Below are positions 7,448-16,186 of a stretch of 64,000 nucleotides of DNA, in pieces (within the stretch, counting starts at the first letter, position 1; every line of letters begins with the position of its first letter). This DNA is from Planctomycetia bacterium (GTDB taxonomy: Bacteria; Planctomycetota; Planctomycetia; Pirellulales; UBA1268): NCBI GenBank assembly GCA_026401035.1, contig JAPLNR010000062.1:1-64000 (forward strand), read 5' to 3'. Under the pieces are notes generated by a model that saw only the letters and a program-made list of their open reading frames with translations, did not search any database and was not told the DNA's origin. Made by a program: the position numbers and the translations under genes.

Positions 7448-7673
7448 TTTCCGGACGGCAAGCGCCGTGCCGAACAGGATCGAGACGGGCTCGATCATAT
7501 TCAGTGTGGGAGGCTTCGGGATCCCCGTGCCCCAGGAGCCGGCGTTGCTGACAAGCGCAGCCAGGATGGCGAAGCGCGGGCAGCATCGAGTGAGCGGAGG
7601 GCAGGATTCCCGCAGCGAACGTCCGGCGATGGGGCACGGGGAGCCTGAAGCCGGGTTGGGCGCGTTCGGGCAC

Positions 7674-7695
7674 GACAGGCTGAAGCCTGTCCCAC
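7674..7695 (+). repeat. REP hairpin copy 2
   Basis: GACAGGCTGAAGCCTGTC followed by CCAC, a one-base variant of the usual CTAC tail, about 95 bases before zwf. Confidence 0.85.
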
Positions 7696-7790
7696 ATGAG
7701 GGCACACGGCAGCCCCGTGCCGGTTTTCGCGAGTCAACGTCAGCGGTCGTGTTCAACGATTGGGTGAAGACACGGTACACTCGGAAAATC

Positions 7791-9251
7791 ATGCCCCATA
7801 CCATTGTGATCTTCGGTGCGTCTGGTGATCTCACGAGCCGCAAACTCGTGCCCGCGCTCTACAACCTGATGCGATCGGGCTCCTTGCCCGCCGAGACGCG
7901 GATCGTGGGCTTCTCGCGCACGCCGCTGAGCGACGACGAGTGGCGGGCGAGCCTCCGCGAAACGACCGCGAAGCACTGCGGCTGCGGGCCGCTCGACGAG
8001 GCCTCGTGGCAGGTGTTCGCGGCAAACATCTTCTATCAGCCCGGCGACATCGGCCGGGCAGAGGATTTCCGGCTGTTGGCCGAGCGGCTGACGGCGCTCG
8101 AGCGGGGCGGCGAGGCCACGCGGGTCTATTACCTCGCCACGGCGCCGCAGTTCTATGAACCGATCGTCGCCGCGCTCGGCAGCCAGGGGCTGGCGGCCGA
8201 AACTCACGGGTCCCGGCGGATCGTGGTCGAGAAGCCATTTGGCACCGATCTGGCGACGGCGCGGGGCCTCAACACCAGCCTGCATGCCGTGTTTCACGAG
8301 TCGCAGGTCTTCCGCATCGACCACTACCTCGGCAAGGAGTCGGTCCAAAACATCCTCGCACTGCGGTTCGCCAACACGATCTTCGAACCTGTCTGGAACC
8401 GCCGCTACATCGACCACGTGCAGATCACCGTGGCTGAGGAGGTGAAGGTGGGCCGCCGCGGCGGCTATTACGACACCGCCGGCGTGCTCCGCGACATGTT
8501 TCAGAATCACCTGTTGCAACTGCTGATGGTGACGGCGATGGAGGCGCCCGTGCGGTTCGAGGCCACGGCCGTCCGCAACGAGAAGGTGAAGGTGCTCGAG
8601 GCGATCCGGCCGCTCGACCTGAGCGAGGTGGCGGCGGCGGGCATCCGCGGGCAATACCGCGGCTACCTGGAGGAGCCCGGCGTGCAGCCGGCCAGTCAGA
8701 CGGCGACGTTCGGGGCGGTGCGGCTCGAGATCGACAACTGGCGGTGGCAGGGCGTGCCGTTTTATCTGCGGAGCGGCAAGGCGATGAGCTGCCGCACCAC
8801 CCAGATCGTGATCGGATTCCGCCAGCCGCCGCTGGAACTCTTCGCCGACGGGCGGCGGACCTTCCATCGCGAGGCCAACCGGCTCGTGATCCAGATTCAG
8901 CCCGCCGAGGGGATTCAGCTTCACTTCCACACGAAGGTGCCCGGCGAGGGCATGCGGCTGCGGCTCACCGATCTCGAGTTCAGCTATTCCCGTGAGTTCG
9001 AAGGGCGGTTGCCCGAGGCCTACGAGCCGCTGCTGCTCGACGTGCTCACGGGCGACGCGAGCCTCTTCGCCCGCTCCGACGAGGTCGAGAAGTCGTGGGA
9101 GATCATCGATCCGTTCGTGCGGGCCTGGAGCTCCGTCGACATGCCGCCGATCGACGCCTACGAGACCGGCGACTGGGGGCCGCTCTCGAGCTTCGAGTGG
9201 ATGGCCGCGCAGGGCCGCACGTGGTTCGATCTGTGCCCGGTGCTGACGTGA
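7791..9251 (+). CDS. zwf: glucose-6-phosphate 1-dehydrogenase
   Basis: A 486-residue enzyme, first step of the oxidative pentose phosphate pathway (glucose 6-phosphate to 6-phosphogluconolactone with NADP). The N-terminal VIFGASGDLTSRKLVPALY is the nucleotide-binding motif. RIDHYLGKE near residue 175 carries the catalytic His and substrate-binding residues. VEKPFGTDL and the C-terminal domain with LRSGKAM are also family marks. The ATG at 7791 is where homology starts; longer in-frame extension runs through repeat sequence and is discarded. Its stop overlaps the next gene by GTGA. The step enzyme 6-phosphogluconolactonase is not in the window. Confidence 0.97.
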   Translation: MPHTIVIFGASGDLTSRKLVPALYNLMRSGSLPAETRIVGFSRTPLSDDEWRASLRETTAKHCGCGPLDEASWQVFAANIFYQPGDIGRAEDFRLLAERLTALERGGEATRVYYLATAPQFYEPIVAALGSQGLAAETHGSRRIVVEKPFGTDLATARGLNTSLHAVFHESQVFRIDHYLGKESVQNILALRFANTIFEPVWNRRYIDHVQITVAEEVKVGRRGGYYDTAGVLRDMFQNHLLQLLMVTAMEAPVRFEATAVRNEKVKVLEAIRPLDLSEVAAAGIRGQYRGYLEEPGVQPASQTATFGAVRLEIDNWRWQGVPFYLRSGKAMSCRTTQIVIGFRQPPLELFADGRRTFHREANRLVIQIQPAEGIQLHFHTKVPGEGMRLRLTDLEFSYSREFEGRLPEAYEPLLLDVLTGDASLFARSDEVEKSWEIIDPFVRAWSSVDMPPIDAYETGDWGPLSSFEWMAAQGRTWFDLCPVLT

Positions 9252-10294
9252 CCCCCTTTTCGATCGGGGGCGTGCCGCTCGCGTCGCCGGTCGTGCAGGC
9301 CGCGCTCTCCGGCTACAGCGATCTGCCGATGCGGCTGCTCGCCCGGCAGCACGGCGCCGCCTACACGCTCTGCGAGGTGCTGCTCGACACGTTCGTGGTC
9401 GTGATCGGCACGAACAAGCGAAACCTCGCCCGGATCGCGATCGCCGACAACGAGCATCCCGTCGGTGGGCAGTTGATGGGGGCAAATCCCGACGATTTCG
9501 CGCCGGCGGCGCGGCGGCTCGTCGCGGCGGGCTTCGACGTGATCGACATCAACTTTGGCTGCCCGGTGAAGAAGGTGCTCGGCCGCTGCCGCGGCGGCTA
9601 TCTCCTCAGCGTGCCCGAGACCGCGCTCGAGATTGTTTCGCGGGTGCGGGAGGCCGTTCCCGCCCATGTGCCGGTCACACTCAAGATGCGGCGGGGCATC
9701 GACGACTCGCAGGCGAGCGCCGACAAGTTTTGGACGATCTTCGACGGCGCCTTCGACCGCGGCGCGGCGGCGATCACCGTGCACGGCCGCAGCGTGCAGC
9801 AGAAATATGTCGGCCCGAGCAGCTGGGATTTCCTGGCTGCCGTCAAACGGCACGCCGGCGACCGCATCGTGATCGGCTCGGGCGACCTGTTCTCCGCGGA
9901 AGCCTGTGTCGCGATGCTGCACCGCACCGGTGTCGACGGGGTGAGCATTGCGCGGGGGGCGATCGGCAACCCGTGGATTTTCGGGCAGACGCTCGCGCTG
10001 TTGGCGGGCGGGCCGCCGCTGGAGCCGCCGACGATCCACGCCCAGCGGGACGTGTTGCGGGAACACTTCCGGCTGGCGGAGGCCCTGCACGGCGAGGATC
10101 TCGCCGGCCGCACGATGCGGAAATTTGCGATCAAGTATGCCCGCCTGCACCCGGAACCGCTGGCCGTGCGCGACGCGTTCATCGCCGTGAAGGTCAACGC
10201 CGACTGGCAGCAGGTGCTCGAACGGTTCTATCGGGAAGACGGGCCGGGCCGCGACGCCTCTGCCGACGTCGATGAGACGGCCGAGTGCGCGTGA
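9248..10294 (+). CDS. tRNA-dihydrouridine synthase (DusB-like)
   Basis: A 348-residue flavoenzyme of the Dus family, which reduces uridine to dihydrouridine in tRNA D-loops. The N-terminal TIM barrel begins with SPVVQAALSGYSDLPMR; the family signature DINFGCPVKKVLGRCRGGYLL carries the active Cys. KMRRGIDD, TVHGRS and the GSGDLF flavin phosphate-binding segment follow. The start is a GTG overlapping the zwf stop by 4 bases, so the two are translationally coupled. It is one of two Dus genes here; the other is at 16183. Confidence 0.9.
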   Translation: MTPFSIGGVPLASPVVQAALSGYSDLPMRLLARQHGAAYTLCEVLLDTFVVVIGTNKRNLARIAIADNEHPVGGQLMGANPDDFAPAARRLVAAGFDVIDINFGCPVKKVLGRCRGGYLLSVPETALEIVSRVREAVPAHVPVTLKMRRGIDDSQASADKFWTIFDGAFDRGAAAITVHGRSVQQKYVGPSSWDFLAAVKRHAGDRIVIGSGDLFSAEACVAMLHRTGVDGVSIARGAIGNPWIFGQTLALLAGGPPLEPPTIHAQRDVLREHFRLAEALHGEDLAGRTMRKFAIKYARLHPEPLAVRDAFIAVKVNADWQQVLERFYREDGPGRDASADVDETAECA

Positions 10295-10318
10295 GGCGGG
10301 GAGCTATGGCGCTGCCCT

Positions 10319-10348
10319 GACAGGCTGACAGGCTGAAGCCTGTCCTAC
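10319..10348 (+). repeat. REP hairpin copy 3 with partial duplication
   Basis: A full copy at 10327-10348 is preceded by an extra half arm GACAGGCT (10319-10326). On the minus strand the TAG inside the repeat (10345-10347) is the stop codon of queG. Confidence 0.9.
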
Positions 10349-11583
10349 GGGAGCGCCGCCTCGATCTCGGCGCGGACGGTGGCGTCGGCTTCGATCGGCA
10401 ACCGGGCCGTGAGTGACGCGTGGGCGCGAGCGGCGAGCGCGGGCTCGCTCCCGCGCCACCGGCCGAGCGCCCAGGCTGCGGCGCCACGGACGATGCTGTC
10501 GTCGTCGGCGAGTGCCGCGATCAAGGCGTCGGCGCTCTCCGGATCGGGCCGGTTGCCCAGTGCCAGGGCGGCCGACCGCAGCAGGCCCGATCGCTTCGCC
10601 CGCGTGAGCGGCGAGCCCTTGAACCGGCTGCGAAAACCAGCGTCATCGAGCGTGAGCAGTTCGGCGAGCGGCAGCGTCGCCCGGCCGTCGCGCGGCTGAA
10701 GCGAGGGCTCCGCAGAGCCCGGTGCGCGACGGTTCCAGGGGCAGACTTCCTGGCAGATATCGCAGCCGAAGATCCAGTCGGCCATTTCGCCACGCAGTTG
10801 CGAGTCCACGGCCGCGTGATCCTCGATCGTGATCGCGCTCAGGCACCGATTGGCGTCGAGCATCCGCGGTTCGACGAAGGCGGCGGTCGGGCAGGCGTCG
10901 AGGCAGGCCGTGCAGGTGCCGCAGTGGTCCACCTCGAGAGGTGTGCTCGCGGGCAGGTCGGCGTCGGTGAGCAGCACGGTCAGCAGAAAATAACTGCCGG
11001 CCGTGGGATCGATGAGCATCGTGTTCTTGCCAAACCAGCCGAGGCCGGCAAGCCAGCCGAACTCGCGTTCTGGAAAGGGCGCGGAATCGACGAAGCCGCG
11101 GGTGCGGCAGCCCGGCACAGCGGCCTCGAGCCAGGCGGCCAGCGAATTGACCCGGCTGCGCAGCAGATCGTGGTAGTCGTCGCCCCAGGCATACCGCGCC
11201 ACCCTCCCCTGCCCCGGCGGGCACGCCCCATGATGGTCCGGCGCCTCGTCCAATTCATGACCGTGGCCATCGCCATGCCTGTCGGCGGCGGCGTGCAGGG
11301 CGTGGTCGGTGGCGAGCATGATCACGCTGCGGGCTCCGTCGAGCAGGTTGCGCGGGTCGCGGCGGAGCGGCTCGTGCTGCTCGAGCCAGTGCGTCATCAC
11401 GCCGGCATGGCCCTGGTCGAGCCAGCGGCGAAACTGCTCGTGCAGCCGGGGATCCCGCAACGCCGGGTCGGCTGTTGCGACGCCGATTCGCGAAAATCCC
11501 AGCCTCACCGCCTCCTGTTCGAGGTTCGCGAGCAGGGCCGGGCGGTCGTGTCGCCCGGGGCTGTTGGAGGAAAGCGGCTGCAT
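10345..11583 (-). CDS. queG: epoxyqueuosine reductase
   Basis: A 412-residue protein. QueG reduces epoxyqueuosine to queuosine in tRNA, using cobalamin and two [4Fe-4S] clusters. The sequence has the N-terminal cobalamin-binding fold with RYAWGDDYHDLL and the DSAPFPEREFGWLAGLGWFGKN stretch. Two ferredoxin motifs follow, CGTCTACLDACP and CDICQEVCPWN. The C-terminal region carries HEAT-like repeats (ALGRWRG..), as in the long QueG form. The start at 11583 (MQPLSSN...) is the closest ATG to the conserved part; an in-frame extension upstream lacks homology. Its stop codon is supplied by a REP hairpin. Confidence 0.93.
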   Translation of the reverse strand: MQPLSSNSPGRHDRPALLANLEQEAVRLGFSRIGVATADPALRDPRLHEQFRRWLDQGHAGVMTHWLEQHEPLRRDPRNLLDGARSVIMLATDHALHAAADRHGDGHGHELDEAPDHHGACPPGQGRVARYAWGDDYHDLLRSRVNSLAAWLEAAVPGCRTRGFVDSAPFPEREFGWLAGLGWFGKNTMLIDPTAGSYFLLTVLLTDADLPASTPLEVDHCGTCTACLDACPTAAFVEPRMLDANRCLSAITIEDHAAVDSQLRGEMADWIFGCDICQEVCPWNRRAPGSAEPSLQPRDGRATLPLAELLTLDDAGFRSRFKGSPLTRAKRSGLLRSAALALGNRPDPESADALIAALADDDSIVRGAAAWALGRWRGSEPALAARAHASLTARLPIEADATVRAEIEAALP

Positions 11584-11736
11584 GGGCGGGCGGCGGTTCC
11601 AGCTGGCTCTGCGGGCGGGGCCGGGGGATTGGGCTGTTTTGAGAACTGCGGAAGTGGTCTGGACCCATTTGGGGGAGACGCTATTCTCCCGTCCGATTGC
11701 AGTTTTCCAAACCGCATTTCCGCGGGGAGACAAGCC

Positions 11737-12495
11737 GTGCCGCCTGAACACAAACCCTATCTCTGCCTCGCCACGGTGGCGCTCGCGGCACTCGCATTAC
11801 TGGGCCTTGCCGGCTGCCAGACTCCGCCGCAGTCAGCCGCGCCCGCCTACGGCGCCGCGACCGTGGCTCCGCCGGGCACGGGCATGATGGGCCAGCCCGC
11901 CCCGTACGGCGGCTACGTGAGCTCTCCCCAAGGGGCCGCCTATCCCCCGAGCGCACCGGTGATGCCGGGGCCCTCGAACAACATGCAGGGAGCACCGGCC
12001 GCCCCCAGTTTGACGGCGCCGAACAATTCCTGGAGCTGGTCTCAGTCGGCTGCCCCCGCCACGCAGCCGTCGATGCAGCAATATGGCAACCAGATCAACG
12101 CACAGGCCAACCAGTACCAGCAAAACCTGACGAACCAGGCGCAGCAATACGCCAATCAGGCGCAGGCCCAGCCGCAGCAATGGGCCAACGCCACGCAACA
12201 GTCACTCGCCAATCAACAGCAGCAGATGACCAATCAGTTGCAGAACACGGCCAACCAGTACCAGCAGGGCCTCAACAACACGACCCAGCAGTACACCAAC
12301 CAGATAAACCAAAACCTGCAGCAGCAACAGCAGCAGCTCTCCGGGCAGATGCAGCAGGCCACCAACCAATTCAACAATCAGGTCCAGCAGTCCATGCCGC
12401 AGCAGCAGACCGTGAATGGCAACTGGTGGCCCTTCCAGAGCCCCAACGGTCTGCCCCCGCCGCGGGCCACGCCGGCACTGCCGGCCCGGTACTGA
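11737..12495 (+). CDS. Gln/Asn-rich low-complexity lipoprotein
   Basis: A 252-residue protein starting at GTG 11737 with GGGGAG about 8 bases upstream. A hydrophobic leader ends in a lipobox LAGC, with the lipid-modified Cys at about residue 27. Residues 30-105 are Ala/Pro/Gly-rich; residues about 110-240 are dominated by Gln and Asn in imperfect units resembling NQYQQNLTNQAQQYANQ. The C-terminus is WWPFQSPNG plus a proline tail. No enzymatic domain is visible. It is divergent from queG. The repeat region could form coiled coils or prion-like aggregates, or act as a spacer at the cell surface; this is speculative. Confidence 0.75.
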   Translation: MPPEHKPYLCLATVALAALALLGLAGCQTPPQSAAPAYGAATVAPPGTGMMGQPAPYGGYVSSPQGAAYPPSAPVMPGPSNNMQGAPAAPSLTAPNNSWSWSQSAAPATQPSMQQYGNQINAQANQYQQNLTNQAQQYANQAQAQPQQWANATQQSLANQQQQMTNQLQNTANQYQQGLNNTTQQYTNQINQNLQQQQQQLSGQMQQATNQFNNQVQQSMPQQQTVNGNWWPFQSPNGLPPPRATPALPARY

Positions 12496-12566
12496 TTTCA
12501 CGAGGCGTGCGTTGGGAGAAGTGGTCGTTCCTGTCTTGCCTCTCCCCTTGGGAGAGGCCGAGCAAA

Positions 12567-12588
12567 GACAGGCTGAAGCCTGTCCTAC
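12567..12588 (+). repeat. REP hairpin copy 4
   Basis: GACAGGCTGAAGCCTGTC followed by CTACTTTCCGGC, 71 bases after the lipoprotein stop. The gap 12496-12899 contains this copy, a longer palindromic element and copy 5, but no gene. Confidence 0.9.
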
Positions 12589-12601
12589 TTTCCGGCGACC
12601 T

Positions 12602-12750
12602 GCTGGGGAGTCGGTCGGCTGAAGCTCGACGAGCGTCTGCATTTTCGACCTTCTGAGGTCGGCAGCTCCGCAGGTCGTCAGCGGAGAAAACTGTGCCGGC
12701 CCTAGGCCGGAAGTGCAGCGCGAAGGAGACTTCTGCCGCCGGCGACCAAT
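12602..12750 (+). repeat. composite palindromic element copy A
   Basis: A 149-base version of an element also found at 30118 and 30316. It begins GCTGGGGAG.CGGTCGGCTG and ends GCCGCCGGCGACCAAT. Outer arms CTGCATTTTC and GAAAATGCAG of the other copies are here split by a 23-base insert that is itself palindromic around CCGGCCCTAGGCCGG (12697-12710 region). Confidence 0.8.
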
Positions 12751-12787
12751 ACGGGTTGTTGACACAGGCCGAGCAAAGACAGGCAAT

Positions 12788-12809
12788 GACAGGCTGAAGC
12801 CTGTCCTAC
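12788..12809 (+). repeat. REP hairpin copy 5
   Basis: GACAGGCTGAAGCCTGTC followed by CTACTTTCCGGC, preceded by a broken half copy (GACAGGCA at about 12778). GTGCCGAACAGGATTG follows about 20 bases downstream, as after copies 1 and 6. Confidence 0.9.
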
Positions 12810-12899
12810 TTTCCGGCAGCCGTCGCTGTGCCGAACAGGATTGACGCCCTCTGGGCCGCCGCGTGGTAAGTTGGGGCATTCCACGTTTGAGGGTGCCTC

Positions 12900-14834
12900 A
12901 TGTTCGGTTGGTTGTCCGGCTTCGCCCCGGGTTCTCGTCCCGCCATCACTGCCGCGACCTGGCGGATCGTGAACCGCATCGACGATCTCGCGGGAGCGAT
13001 GGAGGCCGAGAGTGATGCCGGGCTCCGCCGTCTCGCGCGGTCGCTTTCCTATCGGGCAAAGGCCGGTGAGCCGGTCGATTCGCTGCTCGTCGAAACGTTT
13101 GCGGCCACCCGCGAGGCCGGCCGGCGGTCGATCGGCATGCGACATTACGACGTGCAGTTGCTCGCCGGCGTGGCGCTCGTGCACGGGGCGATCGTCGAGA
13201 TGCAGACGGGCGAGGGAAAGACGCTCGTCGCCACGCTGCCGCTGGTGCTCTACGCCCTGGCCGGCAGGGGCGCCCATCTGGCCACGGTCAACGACTACCT
13301 TGCCAAGCGCGACGCCGAGTGGATGGAGCCGATCTACAAGGTGCTCGGGCTGTCGGTGGGCATCGTGCAGTCGGAGATGGATTTCGACGCGCGGCGTAAG
13401 GCGTATGCCTGCGACGTCACCTACGGCACGGCCAAGGATTTCGGCTTCGACTTCCTCAAGGACCGGCTGATGGGCCGCGAGATCGCCGAGGGCCGGGGCG
13501 ATCTGGGCGCGATGCTCACCGGCAAGGCCGCCTCCAGCGGCACGAAACTCCTGCAGCGGCCCTACTGGTTTTCGCTCGTCGACGAGGCCGACAATGTGCT
13601 CATCGACGAGGCCCGCACGCCGCTGATCATCGCCTCGCCTCCGGGGGAGGCGCAGGCCGTGCAGCAGGCGGTCTTTCGCTTCGCAGCCACCGTTGCCGAA
13701 ACGCTCGAGCGCGACGAAGACTACGAATACGACGTCCAGAAGCAGACCTGTGAACTGCTCGGCCGCGGCCGCAGCCGCGTGCGGGCGTTCGAGCGGCCGG
13801 AACTGCTCGACTCGGTGAGCCTGCTTGCGGTCTACGAGGCGGTCGAGCGGGCGCTGCGGGCTCGACAGGCGTTCGTCCGCGACCGGCAATACGTCGTTCG
13901 CGACGGCAAGATCGTGATCATCGACGAATTCACGGGCCGGGCCGCGGAGGGCCGCACCTGGCGCGACGGGCTGCATCAGGCCGTGGAGGCCAAGGAGGGC
14001 ATCGAGATCACGGTGCCCTCGGGACATGCCGCCCGGATCACGATCCAGGATCTCTTCGCCCGCTGGCCACATCTGGCCGGTATGACGGGCACGATCGCCA
14101 CCAGCGCCCCCGAGATCAGCCGCACCTACAACGTGGCCGTGGCCACCGTGCCGACCAACCGCCCGGCGATCCGCCAGCGGCTCGCGCCGATCGTCTGCAA
14201 AAACCAAAACGACAAGTTCGTCCGCATCGTCGACGAGGTGCAGGCCATGCATGCGCTGGGCCGCCCCGTGCTTATCGGCACCCGATCGATCGACAAGTCG
14301 GAGGAACTGTCGCGGCTGCTCGCCGAGGCGGGGCTCGTGCACACGGTGCTCAATGCGCGGCAGATCGAACGGGAGGCGGAGATCGTGGCGCTCGCGGGCC
14401 AGCATGGCCAGATCACCGTCTCCACCAACATGGCCGGCCGCGGCACCGACATCAAGCTCGGCGAGGGCGTGGCCGATCTCGGCGGCCTGCACGTGGTCTG
14501 CACCGAACTGCACGATTCGGCCCGCATCGATCGGCAGCTGATCGGCCGCTGCGGCCGCCAGGGCGATCCGGGCACGTGGCGGCAATACGTGTCGCTCGAT
14601 GACGAAATCCTCGTGGCCGGCTACGGCCCCAAGCGAGCCCGGCGCATCGGCGCCCAACTCGCGTCGAAGCTCGGCGGCAACGCCGAACGGATGCTGCGAG
14701 TCTTCAAGCGGGCACAGCAACGGGTCGAGGCCCGGCACGTGCGGCAGCGCCGGCTCCTCGAATATGTTGAGCGGCAGCGGGCCGAGGCCCACATCCAGAT
14801 GAGCCAGGATCCGTATCTCGACGCCGCCTCGTAG
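12900..14834 (+). CDS. SecA-like preprotein translocase ATPase lacking the C-terminal helical domains
   Basis: A 644-residue SecA homologue; full SecA is about 850-1000 residues. Walker A MQTGEGKTL lies near residue 102 and NDYLAKRDAEWM follows. The Walker B region is LVDEADNVLIDEARTPLIIA, with DEAD where most SecA have DEVD. The preprotein cross-linking domain is recognisable (YEYDVQKQTCELL...), as are MTGT, NMAGRGTDIKLG and GRCGRQGDPG. The protein ends just inside the long scaffold helix (AQQRVEARHVRQRRLLEY). The helical wing, two-helix finger and Cys-rich zinc tail are absent. It may be an accessory SecA for particular exported proteins, with canonical SecA elsewhere; this is inference. 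Confidence 0.85.
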   Translation: MFGWLSGFAPGSRPAITAATWRIVNRIDDLAGAMEAESDAGLRRLARSLSYRAKAGEPVDSLLVETFAATREAGRRSIGMRHYDVQLLAGVALVHGAIVEMQTGEGKTLVATLPLVLYALAGRGAHLATVNDYLAKRDAEWMEPIYKVLGLSVGIVQSEMDFDARRKAYACDVTYGTAKDFGFDFLKDRLMGREIAEGRGDLGAMLTGKAASSGTKLLQRPYWFSLVDEADNVLIDEARTPLIIASPPGEAQAVQQAVFRFAATVAETLERDEDYEYDVQKQTCELLGRGRSRVRAFERPELLDSVSLLAVYEAVERALRARQAFVRDRQYVVRDGKIVIIDEFTGRAAEGRTWRDGLHQAVEAKEGIEITVPSGHAARITIQDLFARWPHLAGMTGTIATSAPEISRTYNVAVATVPTNRPAIRQRLAPIVCKNQNDKFVRIVDEVQAMHALGRPVLIGTRSIDKSEELSRLLAEAGLVHTVLNARQIEREAEIVALAGQHGQITVSTNMAGRGTDIKLGEGVADLGGLHVVCTELHDSARIDRQLIGRCGRQGDPGTWRQYVSLDDEILVAGYGPKRARRIGAQLASKLGGNAERMLRVFKRAQQRVEARHVRQRRLLEYVERQRAEAHIQMSQDPYLDAAS

Positions 14835-14943
14835 ACGGTTCCCCCCCGCTCGCAGACCGCTTCCCCGTTTGGAGTGCGCTTCCTTCTGAAGCGGATCTCG
14901 CCCCGCTTACGACCCTTTCCAGACAACCCGCATTGGTTCGCCG

Positions 14944-14971
14944 GCGGCTCCTCAGCATCAGGAGCCGCTTT
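14944..14971 (+). terminator. hairpin terminator candidate after the SecA-like gene
   Basis: A perfect 9-bp stem GCGGCTCCT/AGGAGCCGC with a 7-base loop CAGCATC is followed by TTT. It lies about 110 bases beyond the SecA-like stop. The short T run makes efficiency uncertain. Confidence 0.5.
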
Positions 14972-15073
14972 CACGTGCGGGCAGGCAGTGTTTCCCCGCG
15001 GAAACGGCCTACGAAGCTGGCTGGTTTTCGCGGTATGATGCTCACTCGTCAGTTTTTTGCCGCTGGTGCCAAG

Positions 15074-16186
15074 ATGATTGCTTCCTCACGCCTGCAATGC
15101 GTTTTGATGGTGCTCGCCGCGGCGTGGGTCGCGCTGCCGGGCGGCGCACGCGCTGAAGACGCGCCGCCGGAGGTGGCGGCCGACGGCACCGTGTCGGTGG
15201 TCGTGAATCCACCGACGGCGCGGGCCGGAGCAGAGCCCGACCCGGTCAAGGTCGGTGCTGCGTCACAACTGCTGGCGAAGGCCTGCACGCCGCTGGCGGC
15301 GCCGCTCTACGACCGGCCGCTGCCGCTGATGGAGGCGCTCGAGCGGTCGGGCGACCGCTCGCGACGGCTGTGGATCACGCAGGCCTATTGGAAAGTCTCG
15401 GCGGGCTTCGCACTGGTGCACTTCTCGACCGAGGCGGTCGAGCGGCTCGAGTTCATCGCGCCGGGGGCCGAGCCCCATGATCGTGCCGTACTCGACGCGG
15501 CGGTGGCCGCGGCCCGCGCGAATCTGGCGGATGCCCGCGCCGAACTCGTGGTCGCGCAGCAAGAGCTCGTCGATCTCGTGCGGCTGCCGGCGGGCGAGCC
15601 GCTTCCCTGGCCCATCGATCGTCCGCTGGCCGCCCCCTATCAGACGCAGTTCGACACGATTTTTGCCACGCGGCCGGCGACGGGCCGTGTGCGGGCGATC
15701 AATCGTGTGCTGCCCAACAAGCACGAGGCTCTCGAGCAACGGGCGCTGGCGGTCGCGGCCGCCGAGGAGGCGTTCCGGATGACCGAGGCCGACCATGCCA
15801 AGGGCCGCCGGCCGATCGAAGCGGTGGCGGCCGGGCAGTCGATGCTCGTGGCGCAGCAACGTGAGTTTTGCCAGGCGCTCAAGGCCTACAATTGCGACAT
15901 CGCCGAATACGCGATGGCCGTCGCCGATCTGTCAGTGCCGCACGGTCCGTTTGCCGCGATGCTGATCGGCACGCCGCTTCCGTGGCAGCCGCAGCCGCCG
16001 GCAGGCGGGCCGTCGGCAATCATCACGACCGGGGCGACGGGCGAGGGAATCGTCGCGCCGCCACCGGGAGCGTTCCCGGCCGATGCGGGAGGGCCGCCGT
16101 CCGGGCCTCCACCGGTGTTCGTGCCACCGCCCCGTCTGCAGCCGGCCATTCCAGCGACGCCCATTGTTCCACAGCTGGTGCCATGA
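15074..16186 (+). CDS. exported helical protein with proline-rich tail, TolC-like helices
   Basis: A 370-residue protein with a signal peptide (MIASSRLQCVLMVLAAAWVALPGGARA). The middle, residues about 60-290, is rich in long Ala/Glu/Arg helices (AAVAAARANLADARAELVVAQQELVDLV; ALAVAAAEEAFRM), resembling the periplasmic helices of outer-membrane efflux proteins. There is only a short beta-like part, so it does not match TolC fully. The C-terminal 80 residues are Gly/Pro-rich. An in-frame ATG at 15035 is an alternative start. The stop overlaps the following dus gene by ATGA. Function unknown. Confidence 0.6.
   Translation: MIASSRLQCVLMVLAAAWVALPGGARAEDAPPEVAADGTVSVVVNPPTARAGAEPDPVKVGAASQLLAKACTPLAAPLYDRPLPLMEALERSGDRSRRLWITQAYWKVSAGFALVHFSTEAVERLEFIAPGAEPHDRAVLDAAVAAARANLADARAELVVAQQELVDLVRLPAGEPLPWPIDRPLAAPYQTQFDTIFATRPATGRVRAINRVLPNKHEALEQRALAVAAAEEAFRMTEADHAKGRRPIEAVAAGQSMLVAQQREFCQALKAYNCDIAEYAMAVADLSVPHGPFAAMLIGTPLPWQPQPPAGGPSAIITTGATGEGIVAPPPGAFPADAGGPPSGPPPVFVPPPRLQPAIPATPIVPQLVP

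Noticed and set aside
7462-7475. GTGCCGAACAGGAT near REP hairpins (also at about 12830, 26437 and, inverted, 30090) as attC cores
   Set aside because: It resembles the GCCGAAC core, but there are no paired inner arms and no right core; it belongs to the extended REP unit.
10420-11736. Long N-terminal extension of the Gln/Asn-rich lipoprotein frame
   Set aside because: It is antisense to queG; the GTG at 11737 with a ribosome site and lipobox fixes the start.
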